A stretch of 58,044 nucleotides of DNA from Bacillota bacterium (GCA_023388205.1 JAEWGS010000025.1:1-58044), one strand, 5' to 3'. Positions 8,559 through 16,927 are shown, counted from the first letter of the stretch. The notes: generated by a model from the sequence alone, not told the origin. Numbers and translations are program-made.

Positions 8559-9788
8559 TTAAGCCTCATACACCTCAAAGCTGCCATCGGAAAACAAGGA
8601 AAAGCGCTGCGTCTCATCTTCGGAGAGCAAGCTCAGTTCAAACTGATGACGTGTCGCCTCATAACTCAGCTTAGGATCTACGTTTTGCAGCAGGGCCCTT
8701 ATTTCATCGGCGCTTTGTCCTTCGTGCTTTTGGACGAGATAATAAGCGACAAAAAGGCGTTCTCGCGCCAAAACCTCCTCCGGCATTTCGCGCTCCATTC
8801 CTGCTTGGTCCTCAAAAAATAAAAGCCCCCAACGCTCAGGCACATGCATATTAATCAAGCCTTGTGAACTCCACACCCAATTTTCTTCAGGCGCCAATTG
8901 ACCATTTTGTAAGCGCGCTTTGGGATACCGTGTATCACCCATTTCAAAGCGCTCAGGATTCCAATGGACCCGTGAAAAATTGATGCGCCACAGGTCACCG
9001 ACTTTTATCCCTTCTGGCTCATACCCTGGGATATGGCGTTCTGGATCCACCGAATGCACCACAGCAAAGGGAAAGAAGCAAAGCACGCGCCAGCCTTTGA
9101 CGCGCTCCCCCTCATAGATCAACTGCGTCTTCTTGAAAAAGCCACTGGGCGAACGATCGGCCCTTGTATTTTCTTGGGGCGTTGCTAACTCGAAAACTGG
9201 ATCGGATGCAGGGTCGGATGCAGGATCATGCGCAAGATCCAGCGTTTGAAGCCTTTGCGACACCGCATTGGCCTGATCACGAAGACCGCCGCGTTCCGTT
9301 TCTCCTTCGTAAAGATCGCAATCTCGATAACGTTCATCAAAGGTCTTCGCCGCCGACCGATATTCAAACGCGTCAATCGGGCGTCCCGCATTTCGATAAG
9401 GTTTTGTCAGAAGCAAATCCCAATCGACCCCCGCTGCGTTAATTTCATATTCAAGATAACTTTGCCCTTTATTCCCCGGATCGATAAAGACTTCAAAATC
9501 CGTATCTTGAAAAATCACTTGATCATGCTGATCACAGGTGATCCGTATCTCTTCTCCCTCCAACTCTGCTAAAACGAGCAAGCCTTCATCTGTCCAGCTC
9601 ATCTTGACGCGTGTATTAAAACGCGGCTTCGCTTTGAGCGCCCCCTCGATATCGACAAAGGATTCCGTCCAAGCGCTTTCTCGCCAAAAAAGTCCATCCG
9701 GTTCCAAATCAGCTTGCGCCAGAGGACGGCTATTCTTTATGCAGTGATAGACGCGGGGCGCAAATGCATCTTGTGGTGCAGGCATCAT
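8559..9788 (-). CDS. CBM9-like carbohydrate-binding protein
   Basis: 409 residues, no signal peptide. Residues about 25-330 resemble the CBM9-like (DOMON-type) family seen in glycan-use clusters: WTESFVDIEG, KPRFNTRVKMSW, QDTDFEVFIDPG, YEINAAGVDWDLLLTKPYR, then a GWRV strand and DLWRINFSRVHW. A 45-residue linker with DPASDPASDP and many charged residues interrupts the domain at about 185-230. The C-terminal LSYEATRHQFELSL is echoed in the upstream neighbour. The start lies 1 bp after the stop of that gene with GGGAGG upstream, so the two are translated from one message. A cytosolic sugar-binding role is inferred; no catalytic residues are apparent. Confidence 0.75.
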   Translation of the reverse strand: MMPAPQDAFAPRVYHCIKNSRPLAQADLEPDGLFWRESAWTESFVDIEGALKAKPRFNTRVKMSWTDEGLLVLAELEGEEIRITCDQHDQVIFQDTDFEVFIDPGNKGQSYLEYEINAAGVDWDLLLTKPYRNAGRPIDAFEYRSAAKTFDERYRDCDLYEGETERGGLRDQANAVSQRLQTLDLAHDPASDPASDPVFELATPQENTRADRSPSGFFKKTQLIYEGERVKGWRVLCFFPFAVVHSVDPERHIPGYEPEGIKVGDLWRINFSRVHWNPERFEMGDTRYPKARLQNGQLAPEENWVWSSQGLINMHVPERWGLLFFEDQAGMEREMPEEVLARERLFVAYYLVQKHEGQSADEIRALLQNVDPKLSYEATRHQFELSLLSEDETQRFSLFSDGSFEVYEA

Positions 9789-9789
9789 C

Positions 9790-11034
9790 TCAAAAGTCCT
9801 CCCGAATTAAGATAAAGTCCGACGTCACAGCGAGGCGAAGCCCCAAATCCTTCGCTTCATACAAAAGTTCAAAGCTATGGCGCGTCCGTTCATACGTCAG
9901 ATTTGGCGGAGGCTGATCAGCAAGTAGCCAGGGCGCCCATCCCTCTGTCGCTGTATGCTTTGAATAAACGACCTCCGACTCGCTTGTTTTTTCTGGTTTT
10001 AGAACGCTTTTTTCACTTTGAAGGAGCAACTTATTTTTCGTCTGCCAAAGCACTTCGATCGATTCTGGAAAATCACCCGTCATCGTCAACTCGGTATAGG
10101 CCGCAGCATAAAGAAAGCTCAACTGTTGATATAAATACCGCTCATCACGCAAAGGCTCGAGCTGCGCCTTTTGGAAAAGCAAAAGCCCCCCGTAAAGTGA
10201 GCAGTCAAAACGATCTCCGCGCAAGCTCTTTTCGATCAGTGCGGGCGGTGCCGCAAAAACCTTTTGGCGCTCTGCGGTCTTCGTGATGCGCCCGCGTTTT
10301 TTTGGATCCTCGGGCAGCGCGTTCACACAAACGTTGTACGCAAAACAGTCGCCCTCTTCAATCTGTGTTCTTCCTTGTCCTATCAGTGCACATAGATCTT
10401 CTTGAGCTAAGCGAAGCAACAAAATATCTGAGGCATAACGATAAGCCGCATAATCACGACTTTCATAGTGGGGCATCGCCAAACCGCCTTCTGAAATGGG
10501 GCGAATATGAAGTTCTTCGTGCGCTTTGACCTGAAGCGGCGCACAAGACGCACGTGACGCCATCTCGACGGGCAAGCAGACATCACCTTGCCAAATCAGC
10601 TCTTGTGTGCGCAAAGGATCAAGAATGATGCGAATTAAATGCCCCGCCACCTGAGCTTTCGGCTCAATGTGCAGTGCGAAATAAAGGTATGTCTCATCTC
10701 GAGCTGCAGCGAGTTTCACCTTGGCGCGAAAATCTGGGCGCTCATGCAAACGGGCATCTTCTAGAACCTCTTCGCTCGCCCGAAGCTCAATCCCGCGTTG
10801 CTCGATCCACGCGCGAAGTTGCTTCTCGCTCAAATCTTTGAACCATGTTTCAGGTACTTTTTCGCCCCAAAGCAAGCTCGCTCTAAACAGTTCCCAATCG
10901 GCATCTGTAACGGCATCTCTAACGGCGTCTGTAACGGCATCTGTTGCCGCTGAACAGTTTTTTTCTAATGGGGACTCAGCTGATGGGCACTCAGCTTCTC
11001 TCATAATTCTTTCTTGTTCTGCTGATGGTTCCAT
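9790..11034 (-). CDS. Hypothetical protein, possible diverged CBM9-like paralogue
   Basis: About 414 residues; ATG 11034 was chosen for the GAGGTGAGG just upstream (an in-frame GTG lies at 11043). The N-terminus carries a short repeat, TDAVTDAVRDAVTDAD. The central part has alternating strands such as DFRAKVKLAAARDETYLYFALHIEP, which has the layout of the first CBM9 strands in the next gene (RVKMSW...LLVLAELEG). The C-terminus LTYERTRHSFELLYEA closely parallels LSYEATRHQFELSLL of that gene. I therefore infer common origin, but the DFEVFIDP and WDLLL motifs are absent. No function can be assigned. Its stop lies 1 bp from the downstream start, and 134 bp separate it from the fucosidase gene. 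Confidence 0.65.
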   Translation of the reverse strand: MEPSAEQERIMREAECPSAESPLEKNCSAATDAVTDAVRDAVTDADWELFRASLLWGEKVPETWFKDLSEKQLRAWIEQRGIELRASEEVLEDARLHERPDFRAKVKLAAARDETYLYFALHIEPKAQVAGHLIRIILDPLRTQELIWQGDVCLPVEMASRASCAPLQVKAHEELHIRPISEGGLAMPHYESRDYAAYRYASDILLLRLAQEDLCALIGQGRTQIEEGDCFAYNVCVNALPEDPKKRGRITKTAERQKVFAAPPALIEKSLRGDRFDCSLYGGLLLFQKAQLEPLRDERYLYQQLSFLYAAAYTELTMTGDFPESIEVLWQTKNKLLLQSEKSVLKPEKTSESEVVYSKHTATEGWAPWLLADQPPPNLTYERTRHSFELLYEAKDLGLRLAVTSDFILIREDF

Positions 11035-11168
11035 TTTCCTCACCTCGACTGAATCTTAAGCATCAGCTCTGGCGCATGTCTCGGCTTTTGCGCCTGTCTA
11101 CGATCCAAAAGCACATCCGTGATGGCCCTTTGCTGCAAGCTTCTTTTTTGGCCTTGACGCGTCTTTTT

Positions 11169-12455
11169 TCAGTTTTGCGTCACAGCTTGACCTTCGGTGT
11201 CGATCCAATCTAGCTCATCTTCAAACTCAAGTTTGATCACCGTCGCTAAATCATGCATACGGATCTCATCACCTTTGATCCAAAGCGTCCCTGGAATACC
11301 ATTCCAAGGGGCGCCCCCTGTCCAGTTCCACTTGAGCGCTTGCCCAGAATGTAAAACAGAAATGCTTTTGATCGAGCTGCGAAGCCCTTTGACACAAATG
11401 AATTCACTCGGCTGATCGTAGAGAAAAAGATAAAGCGCCCTGCGATCCGAGGACAGCACACTCCCACTGCCATAGCAAGAGGCGGGAATGCCCGCGCTCG
11501 TCTCATAGATAGCTTCCTCATGATCCCTAATGAAGCGACCGAGATCTTCAAGGACTCTGACATAGCGTTCATCGATCGTGCCGTCGGGCTTGGGCCCCAA
11601 ATCGAGGAGCAAGTTTCCACCGAGGCTGATCACATCGCAGAACATGCGGATGCACTGGCGACTGCTTTTATAATTCAAGTCCGAAGGACGCCACCCCCAA
11701 CTCTCATTGATCGTCGTGCAAAATTCGAAGGGACCTTTGGGCGCTCTAACGGGAATCCCCTGTTCAGGCGTCGCGTAATCTCCATAGCCTTGCAAGCGTG
11801 AATTGATGACGATATCAGGATTTTGGCGATGCAAAAATTCACGGATTTCCTTGGCGCGCCACTGCGCTGCAGAGCGTTCCCAGTCCCCATCAAACCAGAT
11901 GAGATCCACTTTTCCATAGTTGTTCAAAATCTCTTGCATCTGCAATTCATTGAAGGCCAAAAAGGCTTCCCAACGTTCCGGATCTTCGGGGCCACCTGCC
12001 GGTGAGCCGAAAACATCTTTTGTCGCATCTTCAGGACGCACGCCCTCAGGATAAATGGAACGATAGCGTTCATCGCTCCAATCAATCAACGAAAAATAAA
12101 GACCGACTTTCAAGCCCGCTTCACGCATCGCTTCCGTATACTCCGCAATGAGATCTCTGGCAGCAGGGGTCTTTTTCACCACAGACAGATCACTCCCTTT
12201 GGTATCAAAGAGCGCGACCCCGTCGTGGTGCTTCGTGGTCAAAACGGCATAACGTGCGCCCGATCGGCGAAACAAGTCTGCCCACGCTTTGGCATCAAAA
12301 TGCGCAGCTGTAAAACCGTCTAGCTGTTTCATGTAGTCTTCATAGGAAATGACGCCATTATGAAAACTCCAACTTTCACTGACATCGCCCACCGCATAAA
12401 TGCCCCAATGAACAAAAATGCCCAATTTGGCCTTCAAAAACCAATCCTGCATCAT
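11169..12455 (-). CDS. Alpha-L-fucosidase, GH29 family
   Basis: 428 residues. The N-terminus KLGIFVHWGIYAVG, followed by SGARYAVLTTKHHDGVALFD, KVGLYFSLIDWSD and VDLIWFDGDW, is characteristic of GH29; the Asp in WFDGDW is the expected nucleophile. ESWGWRPSD and GGNLLLDLGPKPDG are also conserved. There is no signal peptide, so it should act on imported fucosylated oligosaccharides in the cytoplasm. The family acid/base residue is poorly conserved and I do not assign it. The start has GAGGTGAT upstream. It lies 12 bp after the unknown 12468-13598 gene, so the two are probably co-transcribed. Confidence 0.92.
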   Translation of the reverse strand: MMQDWFLKAKLGIFVHWGIYAVGDVSESWSFHNGVISYEDYMKQLDGFTAAHFDAKAWADLFRRSGARYAVLTTKHHDGVALFDTKGSDLSVVKKTPAARDLIAEYTEAMREAGLKVGLYFSLIDWSDERYRSIYPEGVRPEDATKDVFGSPAGGPEDPERWEAFLAFNELQMQEILNNYGKVDLIWFDGDWERSAAQWRAKEIREFLHRQNPDIVINSRLQGYGDYATPEQGIPVRAPKGPFEFCTTINESWGWRPSDLNYKSSRQCIRMFCDVISLGGNLLLDLGPKPDGTIDERYVRVLEDLGRFIRDHEEAIYETSAGIPASCYGSGSVLSSDRRALYLFLYDQPSEFICVKGLRSSIKSISVLHSGQALKWNWTGGAPWNGIPGTLWIKGDEIRMHDLATVIKLEFEDELDWIDTEGQAVTQN

Positions 12456-12467
12456 TGCTTGATCACC

Positions 12468-13598
12468 TCATTCTTCTTCGATGTGTTCACGACCATACCA
12501 AAGCCCCATATAACAAATCCGCCCACCTAACAGAGATTCGAGTTGCACGCTTTGCAGATCTTGATCCGTGACGATATAGCGTAATTTCGTTGCATCCAAA
12601 GCCTTCACACAAGCTTCAACAAAGCGAAGGTCATCGCCCTGAAGTGGTGCCACATCAGGAAGCTCCTGGAATCTTAAATCTTCTCGCCGAGGACGTCTTG
12701 CGGCTTGTTCGAAACAATGTGAAAACAATCTGAGTTCCGCCGTTTTTTCTTGTGCGCTATTTCGGGCTGAATCGAGGCGTTCTTGGACGGCTGGGTGCGC
12801 CCCGACTTCGGCGCATATCGGAGCGGCCGGGTACGCCCCAACTTCGGCGCAGGTCTCGACTTCCGGACACTTGGGGCGAGCAGCCTCCGTCAACCAAAAT
12901 CGATAGCTCGGATTCACCTGTGACTCGTCCTTCCTCCAATAAAAAGACTGCGACGGATTCAAGCCTCGCAACATCGAACGCTCCCACGTCGCCCGTGACA
13001 AAGCCTTGCTCAAAGGATCCAGCTGATCATAAACGTCCATGTACCGATTCAAGGCAGCGCTGGCCAACAAGATCAGGTCCTCGCTTTTGGCCTCCGACAA
13101 ACCATGGATCACAGCTTCGGCCATCCCCTCATTTTGGACCTTTGCTTCCCAAGTCGCCTTATCGAATTCCCTTTGCCGCTCAAAGGCGACGGGCCAAAAT
13201 CCTGCTTCTCTCAAGCAAGCGTCACTCACTTCAAGCGCATGCATCGGCACAAAAATTCGAAGCTCTTTTTTGCTTTGTTCCGCCTCGTCCAAAGCGAGAG
13301 CGACGACATGACGCAAAGCTTCATGCATGTCGCTAGGCGCTCCATCTGAAAGAGCTAATTCACACATCAATCGATACGGATGATACGGATTCTCCGTGTA
13401 AAGAAGCGCGGCCAAAGCCTGCTCTAGATTCGTCTTCCCGGACGCATCACAGGCCAAAACCTGCTCGTAAGTGTTTCGGGGAAAGCGCCCTTCTTTTGCG
13501 CAAAGTGAGATCCAATTCTGGACCCAGCTCCAATCCAAGGACGGCTGTTGTTCGACTTCGATCGCCTGAGCCGATCGCTTTGGCGCTCGTTCTTGCAT
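12468..13598 (-). CDS. Hypothetical protein, first gene of the fucosidase operon
   Basis: About 376 residues from ATG 13598, which follows AAAGAGGAG at good spacing; the frame is open 10 codons further up. I recognise no family. Visible traits: a helical N-terminal half rich in Ala, Leu and Glu; an aromatic SFYWRKDES segment (about 230); an 11-residue tandem duplication, CAEVGAYPAAP then CAEVGAHPAVQ (about 260-285); and a C-terminal alpha/beta-looking stretch ending RICYMGLWYGREHIEEE. No signal peptide or membrane segment is seen. Its position immediately before a GH29 enzyme suggests a part in glycan use, but this is context only. Confidence 0.6.
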   Translation of the reverse strand: MQERAPKRSAQAIEVEQQPSLDWSWVQNWISLCAKEGRFPRNTYEQVLACDASGKTNLEQALAALLYTENPYHPYRLMCELALSDGAPSDMHEALRHVVALALDEAEQSKKELRIFVPMHALEVSDACLREAGFWPVAFERQREFDKATWEAKVQNEGMAEAVIHGLSEAKSEDLILLASAALNRYMDVYDQLDPLSKALSRATWERSMLRGLNPSQSFYWRKDESQVNPSYRFWLTEAARPKCPEVETCAEVGAYPAAPICAEVGAHPAVQERLDSARNSAQEKTAELRLFSHCFEQAARRPRREDLRFQELPDVAPLQGDDLRFVEACVKALDATKLRYIVTDQDLQSVQLESLLGGRICYMGLWYGREHIEEE

Positions 13599-13634
13599 GC
13601 TGATTCTCCTCTTTAATTCAAAATCCAAATCTTT

Positions 13635-13870
13635 CGCTCTTGAGCCCTAACTTGAACCCTAACTTTAGCCCTAAATGCTGGGGCTTTCTTTTACTTTTAC
13701 CCCTATCTTAACGCTCACAAGAATATGTCGCAGCTCCTTGATGCCTTTCCTCTGGCTTCCCATCGCTTGTACGCTTTCGCTAAACTATGAAGCAGATTGG
13801 CTAAGCTCGATGCAGATGGACTAAAGATACAGATGAACTAAACTCGTCTTCTAAACTCGAGTACAAAAGC
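13635..13870. repeat. Degenerate tandem repeats between the fucosidase operon and xth
   Basis: AGCCCTAACTTGAACCCTAACTTTAGCCCTAAA-like units (about 13641-13675, written here only in outline) give three copies of (A/G)CCCTAA. A second set of CTAAactATGAAG, CTAAgctCGATGCAGATGGA and CTAAagATACAGATGAA units follows at about 13785-13860. Promoters of both divergent units must lie in this gap, but I cannot single them out. Confidence 0.5.
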
Positions 13871-13888
13871 CCCACCCTAAGGAGTCAC

Positions 13889-14698
13889 ATGAAATTTATC
13901 TCTTGGAATGTTAATGGCTTACGCGCCATCGTGAAGAAAAATTTTGCAGAAGCCTTTCACGCCTTTGATGCCGACTTCGTCTGCTTGCAAGAAACCAAAT
14001 TGCAAGAGGGACAGATTGATCTGAATTTCGAAGGCTATCACAGCTTTTGGAATTACGCAGATAAAAAAGGCTATTCTGGAACTTGTATCTACACGCGTTA
14101 CGAACCCCTTTCAGTTCACCTGGGGATAGGGATCGATGAACACGATCACGAAGGGCGCGTCCTCACGCTTGAATATCCCGACTTCTACCTCGTCAATGTC
14201 TATGTCCCCAATAGTCAAGGAGAACTGCGCCGTCTTCCCTACCGTATGTCCTTCGAGGACGCCTTTCGCGCCTATCTCAATGCGCGTGCTCAAGTGCGCC
14301 CCGTGATTGTCTGCGGCGATCTAAATGTCGCGCATCAGGAGATTGATCTCAAAAACCCAGATAGCAACCACTTCAATCCGGGATTTTCTGACGAAGAACG
14401 CGGGAAATTCAGTGAACTTTTGGACAGCGGCTTTATTGATACCTACCGCCACTATTATCCTGATCAAACGGATCGCTATACCTGGTGGAGCTATCGAGCC
14501 ATGGCCCGCCCACGAAACGTCGGTTGGAGAATCGACTACTTTTGCATCAGCCCGGAACTCAAAGATCGCATGGTCGCGGCCGAAATTCATGATGACGTCA
14601 TGGGCTCAGATCACTGCCCCGTCTCATTGGAGCTGAATATCGACACAGAGCATTACACGCCTTATGGCAAAGCGCAGCAGGCCAGTTTAGCGCTGTGA
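13889..14698 (+). CDS. xth: Exodeoxyribonuclease III / AP endonuclease
   Basis: 269 residues, the usual length. It repairs DNA by cutting at abasic sites and removing blocked 3' ends. Signatures in order: SWNVNGLRA, CLQETKLQ (metal-binding Glu), GDLNVAHQEIDL (Asp/Asn), GWRIDYFC and a C-terminal GSDHCPV with the catalytic Asp-His pair. The start follows AAGGAG at 7 bp. It is probably a single-gene unit. The downstream gap of 46 bp to the convergent TM1266-type gene has no clear terminator. Confidence 0.96.
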   Translation: MKFISWNVNGLRAIVKKNFAEAFHAFDADFVCLQETKLQEGQIDLNFEGYHSFWNYADKKGYSGTCIYTRYEPLSVHLGIGIDEHDHEGRVLTLEYPDFYLVNVYVPNSQGELRRLPYRMSFEDAFRAYLNARAQVRPVIVCGDLNVAHQEIDLKNPDSNHFNPGFSDEERGKFSELLDSGFIDTYRHYYPDQTDRYTWWSYRAMARPRNVGWRIDYFCISPELKDRMVAAEIHDDVMGSDHCPVSLELNIDTEHYTPYGKAQQASLAL

Positions 14699-14744
14699 TT
14701 TTGCCCGCGTCTCAAGCTTCATTACCCAGCCTTGCCCGCGCCTC

Positions 14745-15032
14745 TCAGGCTTCGTTGCTCTTGGATTGCTCCTGACGGTTCTTGGCGTAAAGCACCTTAC
14801 AGGTAACCCCTTCTAAGCGCCCCAAACGGCCCGACACATTCGCGATCTCATCATTGGTCGCGTCCATCACCACGCAGATCACCGAAAGATCACGGTCTTT
14901 ATAAGGCAGTCCCATACGCCCGACGATCCGGTCACCGAACTCATGCAAAAGCTCATTGACTTTTTTGGCCTGTATCCGATCGTAAACAAGAATACTCATG
15001 ATTGCTAAACGGGAATCTTGTCTCTGGCACAT
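14745..15032 (-). CDS. TM1266-type putative iron-only hydrogenase system regulator
   Basis: 95 residues from ATG 15032, which follows GAGGAGG; the open frame begins 8 codons earlier without support. The small ACT-like domain reads SILVYDRIQAKKVNELLHEFGDRIVGRMGLPYKDRDLSVICVVMDAT in outline, ending with GRLGRLEGVTCKVLYAK, which matches the TM1266 family. These proteins usually lie in operons for [FeFe]-hydrogenase maturation (hydE, hydF, hydG). None of those is in the window, so this is an orphan copy. A strong candidate structured RNA lies upstream on the same strand. Confidence 0.85.
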   Translation of the reverse strand: MCQRQDSRLAIMSILVYDRIQAKKVNELLHEFGDRIVGRMGLPYKDRDLSVICVVMDATNDEIANVSGRLGRLEGVTCKVLYAKNRQEQSKSNEA

Positions 15033-15176
15033 CTGCTGCCTCCTCATACATTTCATCTAAAGATTTGGGCACTGATCGGACACTTAAATCATCTGCTTAA
15101 AGTCCTACTTACAAGGCCTACAACATCTTGCAACAGCTTATGGCCAAGAGCTTTGAACAACAAATAAAAACAAAAA

Positions 15177-15292
15177 GCTTTTCCGACCCTCAGCTGAGAC
15201 AATTTCAGCATGCGCCTACCTGATCATCGTCTCACTCACCATCATCAGACCACATGTTCAAATTGTCCATTCAAGCTCGCGGTCGGAAAAGC
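15177..15292 (-). ncRNA. Candidate structured RNA: long nested hairpin with T-rich tail
   Basis: On the minus strand three nested pairings enclose each other. P1: GCTTTTCCGACC (15292-15281) with GGTCGGAAAAGC (15188-15177), 12 bp perfect. P2: GACAATTT (15267-15260) with AAATTGTC (15205-15198), 8 bp, continued by CATG/CATG (15256-15253 with 15212-15209) across a 3x3 loop. P3: CTGAT (15248-15244) with ATCAG (15224-15220). After P1 comes CTTTTTGTTTTTATTTG, a terminator-like tail. An asymmetric internal loop separates P1 and P2. A -10-like element and paired AACGTT boxes lie just upstream. It may be a free-standing sRNA (the shape is loosely 6S-like but short) or an attenuator for the TM1266-type gene. 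I could not match a known riboswitch class. Confidence 0.55.
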
Positions 15293-15303
15293 CTCTCGCT
15301 CAC

Positions 15304-15352
15304 AGAACGTTCTTTGCATTTTATCATGGACCTTTCAGTCAGAGAACGTTTC
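15304..15352 (-). promoter_or_regulatory. Putative promoter and paired AACGTT boxes of the minus-strand transcript
   Basis: On the minus strand TGATAAAAT (15326-15318) is an extended -10. No good -35 is present. It is bracketed by AGAACGTTCT (15304-15313, a perfect palindrome at the predicted start) and GAAACGTTCTC (15352-15342, near -35). The two sites could bind one regulator. The spacing does not fit a LexA box. Confidence 0.4.
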
Positions 15353-15472
15353 ACACCACTCGATGTGTCATTTTCTTCTCTCGAGCGTCACAGCTCCTTA
15401 AAGCTCACTTTACTTTAAGTTGCGTTCCATCACCCTTCACACTCAATGCCGCCCGCATCAGCTTAGCCGTGC

Positions 15473-15535
15473 TAGAATAACGCCACGTCCAGAAATTTTA
15501 GACACGTCTAGAAATCTAAAAAAATCTAGAGTCTA
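15473..15535 (+). promoter_or_regulatory. Extended -10 and TCTAGA-rich leader of the saccharopine-dehydrogenase-like gene
   Basis: TGCTAGAAT (TAGAAT 15473-15478) is an extended -10 without a clear -35. The leader then has three degenerate copies of a GTC(C/T)AGAAAT(T/C)T unit and two TCTAGA palindromes, which can pair with AGAC/GTCT at their ends as a weak hairpin. The remaining gap, 15353-15472, shows nothing I recognise. Confidence 0.4.
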
Positions 15536-15572
15536 TGGAAACGACCAATAAATTATAGAAAGAGGTATCCCC

Positions 15573-16772
15573 ATGCCCAAAGCCCTCATGATCGGCGCCG
15601 GTGGCGTCGCCTCCGTAGTCGCCCATAAGTGCGTCCAATACGCAGAAACATTTAACGAGTTGACCATTGCCAGTCGCACGCTCAGCCGCTGCGAAGCCTT
15701 GGTCGAAAAACTCAAAGGCCGCGGTTGCAAACTCAAAGCGCGCCAAGTCGACGCAGATCAAGTCGATCAACTGATTGCCCTCATCAAAGACGAAAAACCC
15801 GACATCGTCATGAATCTCGCTTTGCCCTACCAGGATCTGAAGATCATGGACGCTTGCCTCGCCTGTGGGGTGCACTACCTTGACACAGCCAATTACGAAC
15901 CTGAAGATACCGCAAAGTTTGAGTATAAGTGGCAATGGGCCTATCGTGAACGCTTTGAAAAAGCGGGTCTCACGGCGATTTTGGGCTCAGGCTTTGACCC
16001 TGGTGTCACCGGTGTTTACAGCGCCTACGCACTCAAGCACTATTTTGATGAAATTCATGAAATCGATATCCTCGACTGCAACGGCGGCGATCACGGCTAT
16101 CCCTTTGCGACGAACTTTAACCCTGAAATTAACATCCGCGAAGTCAGCGCGAACGGCCGCTATTGGGAAAATGGCCGCTTTCATGAAACAAAGCCCCTTG
16201 AGATTAAGCGTGAATACACCTTTGATGAAGTGGGTCAAAAAGACATGTACCTGCTCTACCACGAAGAACTCGAAAGTCTCGCCCAAAACATCACTGGGAT
16301 CAAGCGCATTCGCTTCTTTATGACCTTTGGTCAAAGCTATCTCACCCACCTGCGCTGCCTTGAAAATGTCGGCATGACCTCCATTGAACCCATTCAATTT
16401 CAAGGTCAAGAAATCATTCCGCTACAGTTTTTGAAAGCCGTCCTTCCCGACCCCGCGAGCCTCGGCCCGAGAACGAAAGGCAAAACGAATATCGGCTGTA
16501 TTTTCAAAGGGATCAAAGATGGAAAAGAGAAAACGCACTACATCTATAACATCTGTGATCACGAAAGCTGCTACCGCGAAACCGGTGCACAAGCCGTGTC
16601 CTATACGACCGGTGTGCCCGCGATGATCGGTGCGAAACTCGTCTTAGACGGCGTTTGGAAAAAGCCCGGCGTCTATAACGTCGAAGAACTCGATCCAGAT
16701 CCATTCATGGCCTTGCTCGAAGAAGCCGGTCTGCCGAGAAAAGAAGATAGCAATCCTGTGCTGGTTCCCTAA
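15573..16772 (+). CDS. Carboxynorspermidine synthase-like saccharopine dehydrogenase family protein
   Basis: 399 residues. The N-terminal Rossmann motif MIGAGGVASVVAHKC binds NAD(P); the region DIVMNLALPYQDL and the YLDTANYE segment are typical. GSGFDPGVTGVYSAYA and CNGGDHGYPFATNFNPE match the carboxynorspermidine synthase clade, which makes carboxynorspermidine or carboxyspermidine from aspartate semialdehyde and a diamine. The usual partner, carboxynorspermidine decarboxylase (nspC), is not adjacent, so a relative with another substrate cannot be excluded. The start follows AGAAAGAGG at 8-9 bp. A strong terminator follows; it is probably monocistronic. Confidence 0.82.
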   Translation: MPKALMIGAGGVASVVAHKCVQYAETFNELTIASRTLSRCEALVEKLKGRGCKLKARQVDADQVDQLIALIKDEKPDIVMNLALPYQDLKIMDACLACGVHYLDTANYEPEDTAKFEYKWQWAYRERFEKAGLTAILGSGFDPGVTGVYSAYALKHYFDEIHEIDILDCNGGDHGYPFATNFNPEINIREVSANGRYWENGRFHETKPLEIKREYTFDEVGQKDMYLLYHEELESLAQNITGIKRIRFFMTFGQSYLTHLRCLENVGMTSIEPIQFQGQEIIPLQFLKAVLPDPASLGPRTKGKTNIGCIFKGIKDGKEKTHYIYNICDHESCYRETGAQAVSYTTGVPAMIGAKLVLDGVWKKPGVYNVEELDPDPFMALLEEAGLPRKEDSNPVLVP

Positions 16773-16777
16773 AAGTC

Positions 16778-16807
16778 CCGCGCCTCGTGCGCGGGCTTTT
16801 TCTTTTG
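16778..16807 (+). terminator. Intrinsic terminator
   Basis: CCCGCGC-CTCGT-GCGCGGG forms a 7-bp GC stem with a T-rich tail (CTTTTTCTTTT), 6 bp after the stop. Confidence 0.9.
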
Positions 16808-16831
16808 CGCCTCAGGCGCATTTTTTTTGCT

Positions 16832-16859
16832 TGTCTCTTGCCTTGCTTCTGTTATGATG
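16832..16859 (+). promoter_or_regulatory. Promoter of the gntP-glycerate kinase operon
   Basis: TTGTCT (16832-16837) and TATGAT (16854-16859) are spaced 16 bp, with TGT before the -10 giving an extended -10. Confidence 0.55.
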
Positions 16860-16878
16860 AATGCAATTTGAACAAAAC

Positions 16879-16908
16879 GCCACAAAATCTCCTTGTGTTT
16901 TTTGTGGC
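16879..16908. promoter_or_regulatory. Perfect inverted repeat in the gntP leader, operator candidate
   Basis: GCCACAAAA (16879-16887) and TTTTGTGGC (16900-16908) are a perfect 9-bp inverted repeat with 12 bp between. It begins about 13 bp after the predicted transcription start and ends 19 bp before the gntP start codon. No poly-T follows, so an operator or an RNA hairpin near the ribosome binding site fits better than a terminator. Confidence 0.5.
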
Positions 16909-16927
16909 ATAGACCTAGGAGGCGCTT

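Noticed and set aside
15177..15292. Hammerhead ribozyme
   Set aside because: CTGATGA and a later GAAA are present on the minus strand, but the bases next to them cannot form stem II and there is no cleavage-site stem.
15304..15313. LexA box
   Set aside because: GAAC and GTTC abut directly; the known sites need four bases between them.
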